Part shown: positions 41,615-53,092 of the stretch, piece after piece | Position numbering within the stretch: position 1 is the stretch's first letter | Layout of the letters: each line of letters opens with the position of its first letter | From: Phytophthora colocasiae | Taxonomy: Eukaryota > Oomycota > Peronosporomycetes > Peronosporales > Peronosporaceae | Length of the DNA: 64,000 nucleotides | Assembly: GCA_018806915.1 (NCBI GenBank) | Contig: JAGKQI010000088.1 | Span: 1,550,001 to 1,614,000 of the forward strand | Direction of reading: 5' to 3' | Notes under the pieces: model-generated | What the model was told of the DNA's origin: nothing | The model's input: only the letters and a program-made list of their open reading frames with translations | The model's database searches: none | Program-made: the position numbers and the translations under genes

Positions 41615-43051
41615 TGTGGTGAAGCGCGAATAAGAAATCCGAGAAAAGGCAACGTCAGGCCCTAAGAGAGTCGGATCAAGCGACAGGGGCCTCTGGCGAA
41701 GCAAGATGTCAGTTGATGACCCCAGATTGCGCGAACGATGGCTGACGAATGGATCCAGATCGATGTTCGTCTGGATCTCGCCAGCGATGAATGGATGGCG
41801 TCTTGGTCAAGTGAGACTAAGTGATTGGAGAACCCGTCGTGCGGTCCCGCGTGGCGGCTCAGGGTCGGAGGAGAAAAGGGCGCCTTGCCTGAGGTCGCAT
41901 GAGAAGGAGATCAAGGCGGCAGAGGGTCGGGATCGGTGTGATCTATGGTGGGCCGGTGACAACATAACCGTGAGATGCTGCCGAGGGGACCTGATGGCAG
42001 TGTTAGTCGCGTGGGGAGTGGTGATCAAGTCTGGGAAGCTCAAGACCTGGAATGTCGACGACGCAGGCACGCGAGATCAAGTATGAAGGCTGCTGATCGG
42101 GATCATTGTTCAAGACGGTGGACCAAGATCGATGACCGAGATGGTTGATCGAGATCGGCTGATCGCCAGATCGGCTGATCAGCTGATCGCCAGATCGCCA
42201 GATCGCCAGATCGCCAGATCGCCAGATCGCCAGATCGCCAGATCGCCAGATCGCCAGATCGCCAGATCGCCAGATCGGCTGATCGCCAGATCGGCAGATC
42301 GAGATCGCGATCAGGGGTTAGGTGAGATCAAGATCGAAGATCGGAAGGGCAGCTGTGTAGCCGGATGTCAGGTAATCGTAGGATAGCAGATGAGGATGGG
42401 GCTAGTAGACATAGGAATAACCATAAACAGAATCGAATTTGCTCTGGACATCACAAGTGCCTTCGTTCAAGACCGGAACTGGGAATTACATTGGCCCCCC
42501 GGCATCAAGAAGGTAAGGAGAAGAGATCTAGCATAGAGGTTAATTCTGGATAATACATTGGCCAGTTTTACCCTATCTAGTGATCTATCCTTTACGTGCG
42601 AACTACGGATCGGAAGGAATTGGCTGCTTGGCCTGACGATCTCGTCGACTCTCAACCCATCAAGACACCCGCTATAGGAAGCGGCAAGCATCGTAAAGGA
42701 AGGGATCAGATCCCCAACATTGGACCTTTGGAAGACCTGGATCGAAGACCAGGTGACCGGATCAAGGCTCGAGAACTCGCCTGTGACCCGGATCAACCCC
42801 TCCGAGGTAGAGTGAAGTATTCCCACGCTATCTCACACCCCCTACGTCACCCAAGACATTCTTCTCGTCCCAAGACATCTTCAGAAGTCACCTGGAAGAG
42901 CGTAACCCGCCTACCGACGGGTACACAAGGTGAACACTACACACAGCAAGATCACGGATCATCGGGGGACCCCTCCGTTAGTCGGTGTCTGGGCGCAAGT
43001 GGCGATCGCGATCGGCCTCAACCAGATTTTGGCCAGATCCGCTCCACCACA
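41615..43051 (+). repeat. 5' LTR of C-2
   Basis: 1437 bp, TGTGGTG...CACCACA. Exceptionally rich in GATC. It contains the 8-bp array at 42185-42272. The left flank AATG is repeated after the 3' LTR. The open frame 41706-42086 recurs in the 3' LTR only because of identity. Confidence 0.95.
42185..42272 (+). repeat. 8-bp tandem array GATCGCCA, eleven units
   Basis: Eleven perfect units. The 3' LTR has two at the same site (54884-54899). LTRs are identical at insertion, so nine units were gained or lost afterwards. That accounts for the whole 72-bp length difference apart from one base. Confidence 0.95.
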
Positions 43052-45198
43052 ATGGTGCGCGTGCCCGGATCTTCTGGTGACTTCGGATATCACCGTGAGT
43101 CCCAAGAAGATGTCAAGATTAAGGAAGAACAAGGGGAAGAAGTGCCTACGAATGTTGGATCGGCGGAGGCACCACTGAAAACGGAAAGATCCACAGATCA
43201 GCAGAGTTCTGGGAGGATCTCTACTGACAGGCACGAGGCAGACCTGAATCGCAATCCAGATCTTGAAGAAAAACCTCGAATTCCTCCCAAGGCCCCTTCG
43301 AGGGCCACCGCGGATCTCGATGAGAATCGAGATCCGCACACGAGCGATAAGGAATCAGCAAAGCTGAAACCTAATCTGCTCACCAAGTCCACTGTTGCCT
43401 CAAGATCGACCAAGAAAAAGAAGATCAAGAGCACCCGGACGAAATTGAAAGCTCCAGACTCAGAGCCAGAAGATGTGATCAACCCAGGATCGACGATCAC
43501 TAAGGACGCAATCGAGCAGGCCTATTACAGGAAGATGCTAAATGAGACCTTGCTTAACGATCCCGTTCTTACGATCATACAAGTCCGCCAGATCGGTAAT
43601 CTCGCCGGCCCGGTGTCGAAGCCCCGGACTAGCTCGGACCGCCTGAACGCGGTGAAGATTCTACTTGATCTGCTCCAAGAGGCTGGTTTAGTGGCTGGAG
43701 AATTCGACCCAAACTCTCTATTTGACCTGGAACTGGAAGCGATTCAGTATGCAACCCATGACCTATTCAACTCTCTCAAAGTCTTGGTCGGCGAACGCCC
43801 ACTGACGCCCGATCTAGGTTTTCAGACTGGATCGTCATGCTACGCGTCAGCGACCTCGGAACCAGATTCCGACAGCCCGAGAAGGCTGCAACGCATGTCG
43901 TTAGGCCCCTCCGGTGCCAAATTCCTGAAATCGCGTATGAAGAAACAAGATACACGATCGATGGCCACGAAACTGGAGGCTAAGACACCTGATCAGCAAG
44001 AAAATCGCCGGACCCGGACAGACCAGACCGCGCCGACGACTAATTCCACGGGATCGAGCAACAAGCTGGACGACTACTTTCAAATGGCGATGGATCGTTT
44101 CTTAAAAGAACGGAATCTCGCGACACCCCGATCGCCGATCAAAGGGGAGTTGGATGTTGAAATGGAGTCCGTTACGGCCTCGGATCCGGATGCATGGGAA
44201 TACGATCCAGACGACATAAACATACCAAGTTCCGGTGGACAGACGTCGAGCCGAGCAGCGATCGCATCCGCGGCGATCGGTCAAGGAGGATCGTCAATGA
44301 TCCAGCGGGTCCGGATCTCAGCGATCTCGGATCTGAAAGATTTTGCGGGTAAAGATCTGGACGAAGATCGCGCTCGGGCCTGGATCAGTAAAGTCAAGTC
44401 AGCATTTCAGCGCGATCAGGCTACGGAAGAAGAAAAATGCCTCACATTTGCAGATCTGATGGTGGGACCGGCAAAGAACTGGTACAGGCAGCTCAGTCGA
44501 ACGACGAAAACCAAGTGGGCGGATCTGCTGGACAGTTTCCAGACCCAGTATTGTGGGTTGGGTATGTCGGTCGCGTGGCAATACTATCACGCTCGCAAGC
44601 GATCGGAAGAAACTCCCTTGATTACCTCTACCGGCTCAACGTGGCGGCTTTACGTGCTAGACTGAAGATCAAGGATGGGAGCCCTAAGGCCCGCCGGGAA
44701 CATGTAGACCACTACATCGAGACATTGGGAGATCCGGAGTTAGCTGATCGGCTGACCCTACTCCGACTGAGCGACGTCGATGAACTGGAGGAGGTACTTC
44801 GTGCCCGGGAACGGGCGAAAAGCGAACAACGTAAATCTGCGTTCGGATCGAAGTACAGACAAAGGCACCGGCCAGTGCCCCGGCGGCACCCACCCGAGCG
44901 GTGGTACGGGCGATCCAAGCCCAAGATCCGAGCTCGGAATCAGAGGAAGTATCCGGATCGGACGGATCCGATTCTGAAGGCGATCTCCGGAGGATATATC
45001 TTGCCGCGTCGGAAGACAAGCAGATCGGCACTGGGGCGTTCCCCACCAACAGGATCAGTCGCGATCGCAGGTGAACGCGCAAGATCGAGGCCGGATCGCG
45101 GATCGCAGGGGTACGTCAGACCACGATCGAGGTCGCTGTTCACACTGTGGATCGCGGAAGCATACGGATCTGGACTGCTGGAGACGTCTAACTTGTGA
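43052..45198 (+). pseudogene. gag: Gag, matrix/capsid part, frameshifted (C-2)
   Basis: The frame from the ATG at 43052 encodes an acidic/basic low-complexity N-terminus (43052-43500), an alpha-helical part, and a retrotransposon-gag capsid-like domain (about 44330-44800, with W-Y-R-Q-L and E-E-T-P-L). A 1-base loss near 44620 ends this frame at 44665, and the domain continues in the next frame (44437-45198). A second change near 45060 leads to the zinc-knuckle frame. The similarity to the A-2 Gag is in domain order, not in detailed sequence. Confidence 0.8.
43053..43070 (+). promoter_or_regulatory. Primer binding site (PBS) of C-2
   Basis: TGGTGCGCGTGCCCGGAT, one base after the LTR and identical to the family A PBS. 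The first ATG of the gag frame (43052) overlaps it. Confidence 0.8.
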
Positions 45199-46027
45199 AA
45201 AGTGCGGGAAGAGGGGTCACCCAACGGATCGCTGTCTGTATACCTGCCGTGGTTGTGGGGAGATCCATGAAGCTGGAGAATGCCCCATGGAAGAATTCTA
45301 CAACCAGATCCGCAAGTGGTACGACCCGACCCGACATGCCGGATTGTTCCCGAGAAGGTGGAAAGATGTTAAACTAGGACGCTCGCCGGTTTGGAAACCG
45401 GTACGAGCCGAGCGTTCTGAGTACTGCATCTATGCATATGTGAACAAGAAATCGAGAGATCAAGATAGGGAGAATTCGGATCTGCGCGGTAATACATGTA
45501 AGTTGCATTCGTATACTGCTAAGATCGCGAGTCTTCCCCGGATCGATGAGTTCTCTCGATCTGGTGCGGAAGTGGCTCTGGATCTCAAGGAAGGAGAGTC
45601 CAGGGGGTATTGGAAATACCACGCACCCGGAAAATGGTTCCGCCAAGCCAAGATCTCAGGCAAGATCAATCACGAAAGAGCGATCTTGCTCCTGGACACT
45701 GGCGCCGAGGTATCCATCTTGGATACCGCCTTTGCTCGTAAGGTTGGGTGCCACTTTGACACTAGTCAGAGACAGGAGTGTGTTGGGATCGGTGATAATG
45801 TGTACACCACCGAGGGAAGAACGAGGATCAAGATCACGCTTGCGGGATACTTGGTCTACTTTTTCGATATTTGGATCGGGGATCTATCCGGGCAAGATGC
45901 GATCCTGGGTATGGATTTCATGATCCCGGCTGGAGTCCGGATGGATCTGGCGAAGGATCGATGTGCTTACCTAATGAAGTGGGGATCCCACTTAGTGGTC
46001 GCAAGAGATTATACGGGGAGAAGGTAA
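45071..46027 (+). pseudogene. Gag zinc knuckles and aspartic protease, frameshift at end (C-2)
   Basis: Two CX2CX4HX4C knuckles and one CX2CX3HX4C variant (45130-45290) are followed by the retropepsin motif L-L-L-D-T-G-A (about 45685) and A-I-L-G-M-D-F (about 45900). Here nucleocapsid and protease share one frame. A missing G near 45953, compared with C-1, and 5 extra bases near 46115 put the rest out of frame with pol. C-1 is continuous at both sites, so the breaks are private to C-2. Confidence 0.85.
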
Positions 46028-46127
46028 GATCGGTAAAATTGGAGGAAGATCTACATATCCCAGTTGGGGGATCTGAAGAGATCGCATCGAGAGTGAAATT
46101 ATCGGCGACAGAAAAATTGCTTATTGG

Positions 46128-49100
46128 GTGACCAGAGGCGACCAATGGGTACCTACAGTGGTGAATGGACCCGGCCGAACTCGGTACTTAGTGATCACGA
46201 ATTTGAGCGAGAAGATTTTACGACTGGATCACAGATTACATGTTGGAATGGTACTTGATCAGGAAAAAGTGCCTCGATTCCCCGGGTTTGTGTCGATCGG
46301 ATCCCGACGTTACATGGAGTGGCAGAATCTAGCTCTAGAAGCGACTGTGGACGCAAGACCAGAACCTCAGGAATCCGTGGAGATCCCCTTACCGTCGGTC
46401 GAACGGCCGACCTACGTTACGCCGCGATCCATACTCCGCCGAGGTGGGGCAACCAGGACCGACCCTGATCCTGCACCAATATCGACACCGGAACCGCGAT
46501 CACCAACCGATACAGCCGAAGTCAAGGTCGCATTCATCGATCCCCAACCGGATCCCATGGATACCCCACCGATCACGATCAGTTCCGACAAGACCCCGAG
46601 TGGCGAAGCTGGGGGCGGTGAGACTGAGACGAATGAGAGCTTGCCAGATCAGGCCCCAGATCAGACAGATCGGACATGCGAAGAAGAGATCGAGGAAAAA
46701 ACAGAAAAACCAGATTTTCAAATCGGTGAGACTGAGACGAATGAGAGCTTGCCAGATCAGGCCCCAGATCGGACAGATCGGACATGCGAAGAAGAGATCG
46801 AGGAAAAAACAGAAAAACCAGATTTTCAAATCGAGATCAAACATGAATCCGACGCCGATGCCGTCCCCAGGGTTAAAGACACCCCGATCTTGACAGCCAA
46901 GGACGATAGGCTGCGTGATCAATCAACGGATGAACCGGATCCGACATCTCCTGAAGGGATCGAGAACGCTGATCAGACCCACTTACACGAAAGTGGTGAT
47001 TTTTCGACCGAAGATCTAGCCGATAATCTCGCAGTAGTACCAGAGATCCAGATCTCCACCACCGAAGAAGTCAGGATTGAAGATCTGCAAGTAGGGAATC
47101 CGGGATCGGCTACCCCGGAGGAGATCGAGAAACTTCGACAGATTATTTGGAAGAAGCGACATCTCCTGATCGGAAAGGGAAACGCACTTCCTCCAGCGGC
47201 CAAGGGTGTTATATGCGATATCGACGTGGGTGATGCAAAGCCGATCGCACAACGAGTCCGAAAGGTGGCGCCACAGTTTCGCGAGAAAGTATCGGATCTT
47301 ATCAAAGGACTCCTAGCTGCCAAGATCATTCGGCCATCGACATCGCCATGGGCATCTCCGATCGTGGTGATCATCAAGAAGAACGGTGTAGACATCCGAC
47401 TATGTATCGATTATCGGCTGGTGAACGGTCTCACAAGGCTGATGATCTACCCGATGCCTTTGATCAATGACCTGTTAGAAGATCTTGACAAGGTTCTGTG
47501 GTATTGTTCATTAGACATGGCGAGTGGATTCTGGGTCGTATCAATGACCGATCGAGCTCGCGCGATCTCGGCTTTCATCACTCCATTTGGCCTTTTCGAG
47601 TGGAATCGCATGCCGTTCGGGCTGAAGAACGCTCCTCAGATCTATCAACGCCTTGTGGACAATGCCCTATATGGATTTCTGAAGATCTCCCAGTCCGGAG
47701 ATGTGGAAGGCTCTGCGGATGTGTTCGAATCAGGGATCCCGGAAGATCCCGGTCGTCCGTCGGTGCTAGGTCGGAGATCATACATCGACGATATCTTGAT
47801 CACGGCTGGATCATGGGATCAAATGTGCGATCGGGTGGAAGGCCTATTGGAGGCCTGCGATAAGTGGAATATCTCGATCAGTGTGGCAAAGAGCTTCTGG
47901 GGGATGGATAAGGTGGAATATCTCGGACACAAAGTGTCGATCGATGGATTGGAGGCAAACCCGAAGGACCTGAAGTCTCTGACGGATCTACCATTCCCTG
48001 GATCACTCCGATCCATGCAATCGTTCCTTGGAAGTTTGAATTACTATAGTCGGTTCATCGAGGATTATGCGATCTATGCATCGGTCCTATATGAACTACG
48101 TGAGGTGGAGTTCGCAGAACTGAAGAAGCGACCAGATATACGAAAGATCATGGATAGCATGGACCTGATCACTCAAGATCCCGTCGCGCTTAAGTCGGAT
48201 CGGGATAGATCGCTAGATATCCCGACTCAAAGAAGCGATAGTACAACGGATCCTGACTTGGGGGCGATGTCTTCACCCTGTTCAAGCGAGATCGGAACCA
48301 ACCTGGGCCTAAAGACTGGTGACGAGAGGTGGGGTAGGGCATACAGGGCGTTTACAGCCTTGAAGACCAAAATCGCGTCGACCCCGATCCTTCGCCACTT
48401 CGACACGACGAAGTTACCCGTGGTGATCGTGTACGCTAGTGACTGGGCGATTTCCGCCGCACTAATGCAGGAACACGACCAGATCTACCACCCGGTCGCG
48501 TTTGCCAGCCGAACCTTGAAGACCAACGAGCTGAATTATAATGTTGCCGAAAAGGAGGTGTTAGCTCTACTTCGGATCTTGGATCTACACTACATCCTGC
48601 TGGTGGGACGTCGGATTAAGGTCCTAACCCGACATTCTACGCTTGCTTGGCTGTTCAAGTCAGCCGGCCTCCAAGGACACCTTGGGCAATGGTCTGCACT
48701 TCTATCCCCATGGTCCCTTGAGATCACTAAGTGTACGAAGGGAGAGGATGAGATACTGGGGGCGATCGCAGCTAGTATAACGCCCAGATCGGAGATCGAT
48801 GAAGCCCTGATCGCGATCGCGCCTCGAAAGGAACCAAAACGTCGAATTCAGATGCCGATCCCTACCGTGGACCCAGATGAGGAGCTGTGGGTTATAAGTT
48901 TCGACGGATCGGCACGCGTGAAACGAGGAGGAGGCGCTTTCAGCGCGATCGTGCGGAGTTTGCCGGAGTGGAAAGTGATCAAGGCTAGATCAGATTATAC
49001 GGAGAGCCTTACTGTCAATGAAGCGGAATACCGTGGACTCTTGCTAGGTCTTGGCATGATCGCACAGTTAGAACGCCGCCGTTTGGTCGTTTGTGGCGAT

Positions 49101-51080
49101 TCGAATCTGGTAATCCGACAAGTCCGGGGAGAGATCGACTGCAAGGCGCCAGGATTGACGCTACTGAAACAGAAGGTGCTAGATCACTTGCGGAATTGGG
49201 GAGATCACGAGCTGGTCCATGTGAAGAGAGACTGGAATGGGAGCGCAGATAGCTTGGCGAGTGCCGCGCTGCAGCGAGGAAGCGGGATCGAAGTCCACGA
49301 TGAGACAGATCGATGCGATCTGATCACCCTGAATCGGCTTAATGAGGTGTTGATCCCTCGAGTTGAAGATCGATCTGTGCAAGTGTCGGCAGTAGCCACG
49401 CGTGCAGCCCGAGCGCGACCTGGCGCCGCTGTCTTGCGAGAGGAACTGATCCGGGAGATGCGGGTTGATCGGATCAGGCGAGCCCAGGACGAGGAGGTCT
49501 GGATCGCAGGACTAAAGAAGTACCTGGCTGGGCAGATCGCGGATCTTACTCGAGCCGAATCCGGATCCTACGCCAAGATCGCCTCCGAGTACGAGGTAGA
49601 TGAACAAGATCTGTTGTTTTACTGCCCACCAGGGCCGAGATCAAGAGGTGATCGCGATCGCCTGATGAGACTTGTAGTTCCAGAAACGCTACAGCAGGAT
49701 GTCCTCCACCACTATCATACGACTCTGGAAGGAGGACATCAGGGGATCGGACGCACTTATCAGCGGATCCGAGATCATTTCCACTGGAGGGGATTATATC
49801 GGAGCGTGCAGCGATACGTAGGCGAGTGTGTAGATTGTGAGACCGGGAAGGGGAGACCCACGATCCGGGGCGAGTCGCCGGGGAATCTGCAGGCGACATA
49901 CCCATTCCAGATCATAGCGATGGATCACATACCCTCCCTGCCCAGATCTAACAAGGGCAACACCGAACTACTGATCTGGGTCGATCTGTTCACGGGATAT
50001 GTGATCGCAAAGGCCAGTTCCTCCCGATCGGCCCAGACCGTCGCGGAATCTTATGAAGAATGCGTGTTCCGCAGATTTGGTGCTAGCGAGATGATCAGGC
50101 ACGATCGAGAACCGGGTTTCATGTCCGACTTCTTCAGATCGTTCAATAAGATCCTGGGGCAGCGACAACGGGCGACGATGGCCTACCGGCCGCAAGCCAA
50201 CGGGACTGCGGAACGGATGGTGCAAACGGCGACTAGGGCGATCAAGATGTATGTTCAAGATCTCGATCAGAAGGACTGGGATGAATACGCGGAGAGACTG
50301 ACGTTCGCCATTAATACGGCTCACGATCGGGTTCGGGGAGATACCCCTCATTACCTGGTACATGGATGGGATCCGAGGTCGACGTTGGAGGCAACGATCC
50401 CGATCGGATCGACCAGACGCCACGATCGCGATCCAAGACGGTGGAGGTATCGGGTTCAGAGATACTACCAGCAGTCGCGAGAGCAGGTCAACGCTAGACT
50501 ACGAGAGGCGATTGCAGATCGAGCCGATCGGCACAATGAGGATGTCGATCCGCATCAGATCGAAGCTGGATCACGAGTTTGGCTATACCTAGATCGTGTG
50601 AAGGAAGGGTATGCACGTAAACTCGCTCAACTTTGGCACGGCCCGTTCCGTGTTGCAGAGAAGCTCAACGAATTCACGATCAAGCTGGAGATCGCGGGAT
50701 CTGATTACCATATCTTTCCAGTGGTCCATGTTTCTAAGCTAAAGCTGGTGCGGAATTTTCCGGATCGACCGCGGGTCGAGTTGACTGTGGATGAAGCAGA
50801 TCGGCTAGATTTCGATGAGATCCTCCTTCCGGAGGACAGTTGGGTTCCAGATCTGGATGCCGACGAGTACGAGGTCGAACGGATCTCGGACATGCGAAGT
50901 GGGAAACGGACTCGCTACGGCCGGATCTATCGTGAATTCCTGGTGCACTGGGTCGGTTATGATGAACCAACTTGGGTCGACGAAGCTGATCTTAACTGTG
51001 GAGCCATACTGAGCGCGTTCCTACGTGATCATGCTAACCGAAATCGGTTTGGCGTGATGCAGTCGCACGAAGAGGTGTAG
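46128..51080 (+). CDS. pol: Pol polyprotein: RT, RNase H tether, second RNase H, integrase, chromodomain (1650 codons, open)
   Basis: The one long intact pol in the window. A linker (1-370) contains a 36-residue duplication. RT covers about 375-620 with C-I-D-Y-R, L-D-M-A-S-G and Y-I-D-D at 552-555. The tether RNase H (about 763-880) has lost its catalytic residues (Y for D, T-R-H). The second RNase H has D926, E967, D991 and D1041. Integrase has its zinc-binding H-H-C-C and D1266, D1326 and E1362 (spacing 35). The chromodomain is at about 1580-1640. The start is not a real initiation site, since the frame begins after a C-2-specific frameshift from protease. The enzymes look functional, so C-2 could supply pol in trans only if the Gag-Pro breaks are bypassed. 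Confidence 0.93.
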   Translation: MTRGDQWVPTVVNGPGRTRYLVITNLSEKILRLDHRLHVGMVLDQEKVPRFPGFVSIGSRRYMEWQNLALEATVDARPEPQESVEIPLPSVERPTYVTPRSILRRGGATRTDPDPAPISTPEPRSPTDTAEVKVAFIDPQPDPMDTPPITISSDKTPSGEAGGGETETNESLPDQAPDQTDRTCEEEIEEKTEKPDFQIGETETNESLPDQAPDRTDRTCEEEIEEKTEKPDFQIEIKHESDADAVPRVKDTPILTAKDDRLRDQSTDEPDPTSPEGIENADQTHLHESGDFSTEDLADNLAVVPEIQISTTEEVRIEDLQVGNPGSATPEEIEKLRQIIWKKRHLLIGKGNALPPAAKGVICDIDVGDAKPIAQRVRKVAPQFREKVSDLIKGLLAAKIIRPSTSPWASPIVVIIKKNGVDIRLCIDYRLVNGLTRLMIYPMPLINDLLEDLDKVLWYCSLDMASGFWVVSMTDRARAISAFITPFGLFEWNRMPFGLKNAPQIYQRLVDNALYGFLKISQSGDVEGSADVFESGIPEDPGRPSVLGRRSYIDDILITAGSWDQMCDRVEGLLEACDKWNISISVAKSFWGMDKVEYLGHKVSIDGLEANPKDLKSLTDLPFPGSLRSMQSFLGSLNYYSRFIEDYAIYASVLYELREVEFAELKKRPDIRKIMDSMDLITQDPVALKSDRDRSLDIPTQRSDSTTDPDLGAMSSPCSSEIGTNLGLKTGDERWGRAYRAFTALKTKIASTPILRHFDTTKLPVVIVYASDWAISAALMQEHDQIYHPVAFASRTLKTNELNYNVAEKEVLALLRILDLHYILLVGRRIKVLTRHSTLAWLFKSAGLQGHLGQWSALLSPWSLEITKCTKGEDEILGAIAASITPRSEIDEALIAIAPRKEPKRRIQMPIPTVDPDEELWVISFDGSARVKRGGGAFSAIVRSLPEWKVIKARSDYTESLTVNEAEYRGLLLGLGMIAQLERRRLVVCGDSNLVIRQVRGEIDCKAPGLTLLKQKVLDHLRNWGDHELVHVKRDWNGSADSLASAALQRGSGIEVHDETDRCDLITLNRLNEVLIPRVEDRSVQVSAVATRAARARPGAAVLREELIREMRVDRIRRAQDEEVWIAGLKKYLAGQIADLTRAESGSYAKIASEYEVDEQDLLFYCPPGPRSRGDRDRLMRLVVPETLQQDVLHHYHTTLEGGHQGIGRTYQRIRDHFHWRGLYRSVQRYVGECVDCETGKGRPTIRGESPGNLQATYPFQIIAMDHIPSLPRSNKGNTELLIWVDLFTGYVIAKASSSRSAQTVAESYEECVFRRFGASEMIRHDREPGFMSDFFRSFNKILGQRQRATMAYRPQANGTAERMVQTATRAIKMYVQDLDQKDWDEYAERLTFAINTAHDRVRGDTPHYLVHGWDPRSTLEATIPIGSTRRHDRDPRRWRYRVQRYYQQSREQVNARLREAIADRADRHNEDVDPHQIEAGSRVWLYLDRVKEGYARKLAQLWHGPFRVAEKLNEFTIKLEIAGSDYHIFPVVHVSKLKLVRNFPDRPRVELTVDEADRLDFDEILLPEDSWVPDLDADEYEVERISDMRSGKRTRYGRIYREFLVHWVGYDEPTWVDEADLNCGAILSAFLRDHANRNRFGVMQSHEEV
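46617..46832 (+). repeat. 108-bp in-frame tandem duplication in the pol linker
   Basis: Two units (46617-46724 and 46725-46832), almost identical, encoding a 36-residue acidic segment twice. C-1 has a single copy, so the duplication is recent and specific to C-2. Confidence 0.92.
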
Positions 51081-53092
51081 ACGCAGAGAAGGCGACGTGA
51101 CCGGGTCACAACGCCGAGATCGCGGATGCTGATCTGGATGTCTATCTGGATCGGATGTGGAGATTTTATGTTTTTCGTGGAGATTTTATATTTTTCTTGT
51201 ATATGCATGTGAAACCGGAGTGATTGGAAGGAAGATATGGAGATTTCGAGGACGCTAAGTGGGATCGAAACTGTGGAGTAAGTATGGAGAAGAACGCTGG
51301 TTTTTGAAGCTGGAAAGATTACGTGGAATTGAAAAGAGGCTAGGCTGGAGTCAGGATCGCGTGGCGAAGTACCGGATCGTGATAGAGGATATGTAAGCGT
51401 GCTGACCGACTCCGGGCTCAGCTGATCACCTCCGGACTGGTCGAGATCGCGGGATCAGGGAGTCCCAGGAGGTGTAGGTGGAGCAGGCGGGTTAAACTTG
51501 TTTTCGAGCCGTGGGATCTGCCGGGACGGGTGATCTGCCGGCCGATCGCGGTAATGGTTGCGCCAAGGGTCCTCCTGATCGCATTCTGCCAACGCAGAGA
51601 TCAGATCGGTGGGCTCCGGTCGGTTCAGAGTCGGCTGGGCCAGGTTAGCCATTCGGGAGGCCGATCCGGGGTACCAGTATACCCGATCACGGATAGTAGG
51701 GAAGTGCAGGAAGTAGGGATCGAGCAGAAGATCGATGTCCGCCCACATCGCCCTCATCATGGGCAGGAATCGTCCCAACAGCAGCCGCCAACGTTCTCCG
51801 GTACGGCTACGCCGTTGCCGACGCTCGAGGTAATACCGACGGAGATCAGGATCAGCTTCATACATCGCCTTCGTGATCTCGAGATAATGGGTCGATTCCC
51901 AGTAGGCCTGCAGGTGATCTGACTCGAAGGCGGCGTAGGCATCCGCGATCTGCCCCAGCATGGTTCCAGCACGACGATGTAGACCGAGATCGAAGGTGAG
52001 GGGGGCCGGTCGGTTGCGGAGCACCTCCCAAGGTCGGGTAGCAAGTAGGGCCTGCACGTTGGGCCCAGTGATCAGGCTAGCCAACCAACCGACCCCGGCT
52101 CAGGAAGGGCGATTAGCCGGTGATCTCGCGGGGTAGAGGAATCCGGGAGGTAGCAGCAGCCTCTTGGACAATGTGGAGAGGATCATACCGACGATCGCCA
52201 AAGTTCCGACGAACATCGGATCCCACGGGAAGACATCACCAGCCGCAAACTGCCGGACGTTCGCATACCCGGGAATAGACGAGCTGATCGCGAACAGGGG
52301 AGGGTGCAGCTGGGGGCGTGGCGAGCCGCCGGGAGAGCCGCCACCCGGAGATCCCCCACCGGGAGGGCTCCCGCCAGCTGGACTACCCCTCGGGGACCCC
52401 TGAGGAGAAGTGATCGGAGTCTGTGGGGAACTGCCGCCCGGAGGTGTCGGCTGCGCCGGAGGCGTCGATGGAGCAGGCCCCCCTTGATCGCCGGATGCTG
52501 GAGGAGGATTTTAATGCCGGCGGTGCCACGACAGCGATCGGAGTATCGTAGCCCGAAGAGCGTCGTCGGATCCAGCGCCAGAATCCTCCGCGTCATCGTC
52601 ATGCTCTGGATCGGGTTTACGTTTGGACCGATCCGAGCCACCCTTCTTCGGGGAAGGTGCTTCCACGGTCACTTGCGAGGTGGCCTGGGTGCGATCTGCT
52701 TCCTCCGCATCCGGCCCAGTCGGGATCGCGGGTTCAGGACCCAGATCGAAGGGGTCTGGGCTTTCCTCGTGCTTTTCTTCGAGCTCGGTCGCCTGGGCCT
52801 GGCCACCGGGTTGGTCTCCAGCGGGAACATCAGGTGGGGCCGCGTCGTGATCGGCCGGGGAGGCTCCGTCCGCGAGGTCTTGTGCGGGGCGATGTAGCAG
52901 GAGATGGGGGCGGACTGAGAGCACGTTTGACCCCCCGTTCATCTTGAGCAGCGCGGAGCCGAGACACCATTTCGGTCAGGACGTTGGTGGTCGCCATTAC
53001 GTCACCTTCTGCCTGATCGTAGTTCTCCTGCAATGCCTGAAGACTCGCTTCTAACTCCTGCACTTCGGCATGGGTACCGATCAGATCATCCT

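Noticed and set aside
41706..42086. 126-codon open frame in the family C LTR as a gene
   Set aside because: It is repeated at 54402-54782 through LTR identity, and C-1 and C-3 do not keep it as a clear frame.
42185..42272. CRISPR-like array
   Set aside because: The units are contiguous 8-bp repeats with no spacers, in a eukaryotic LTR.
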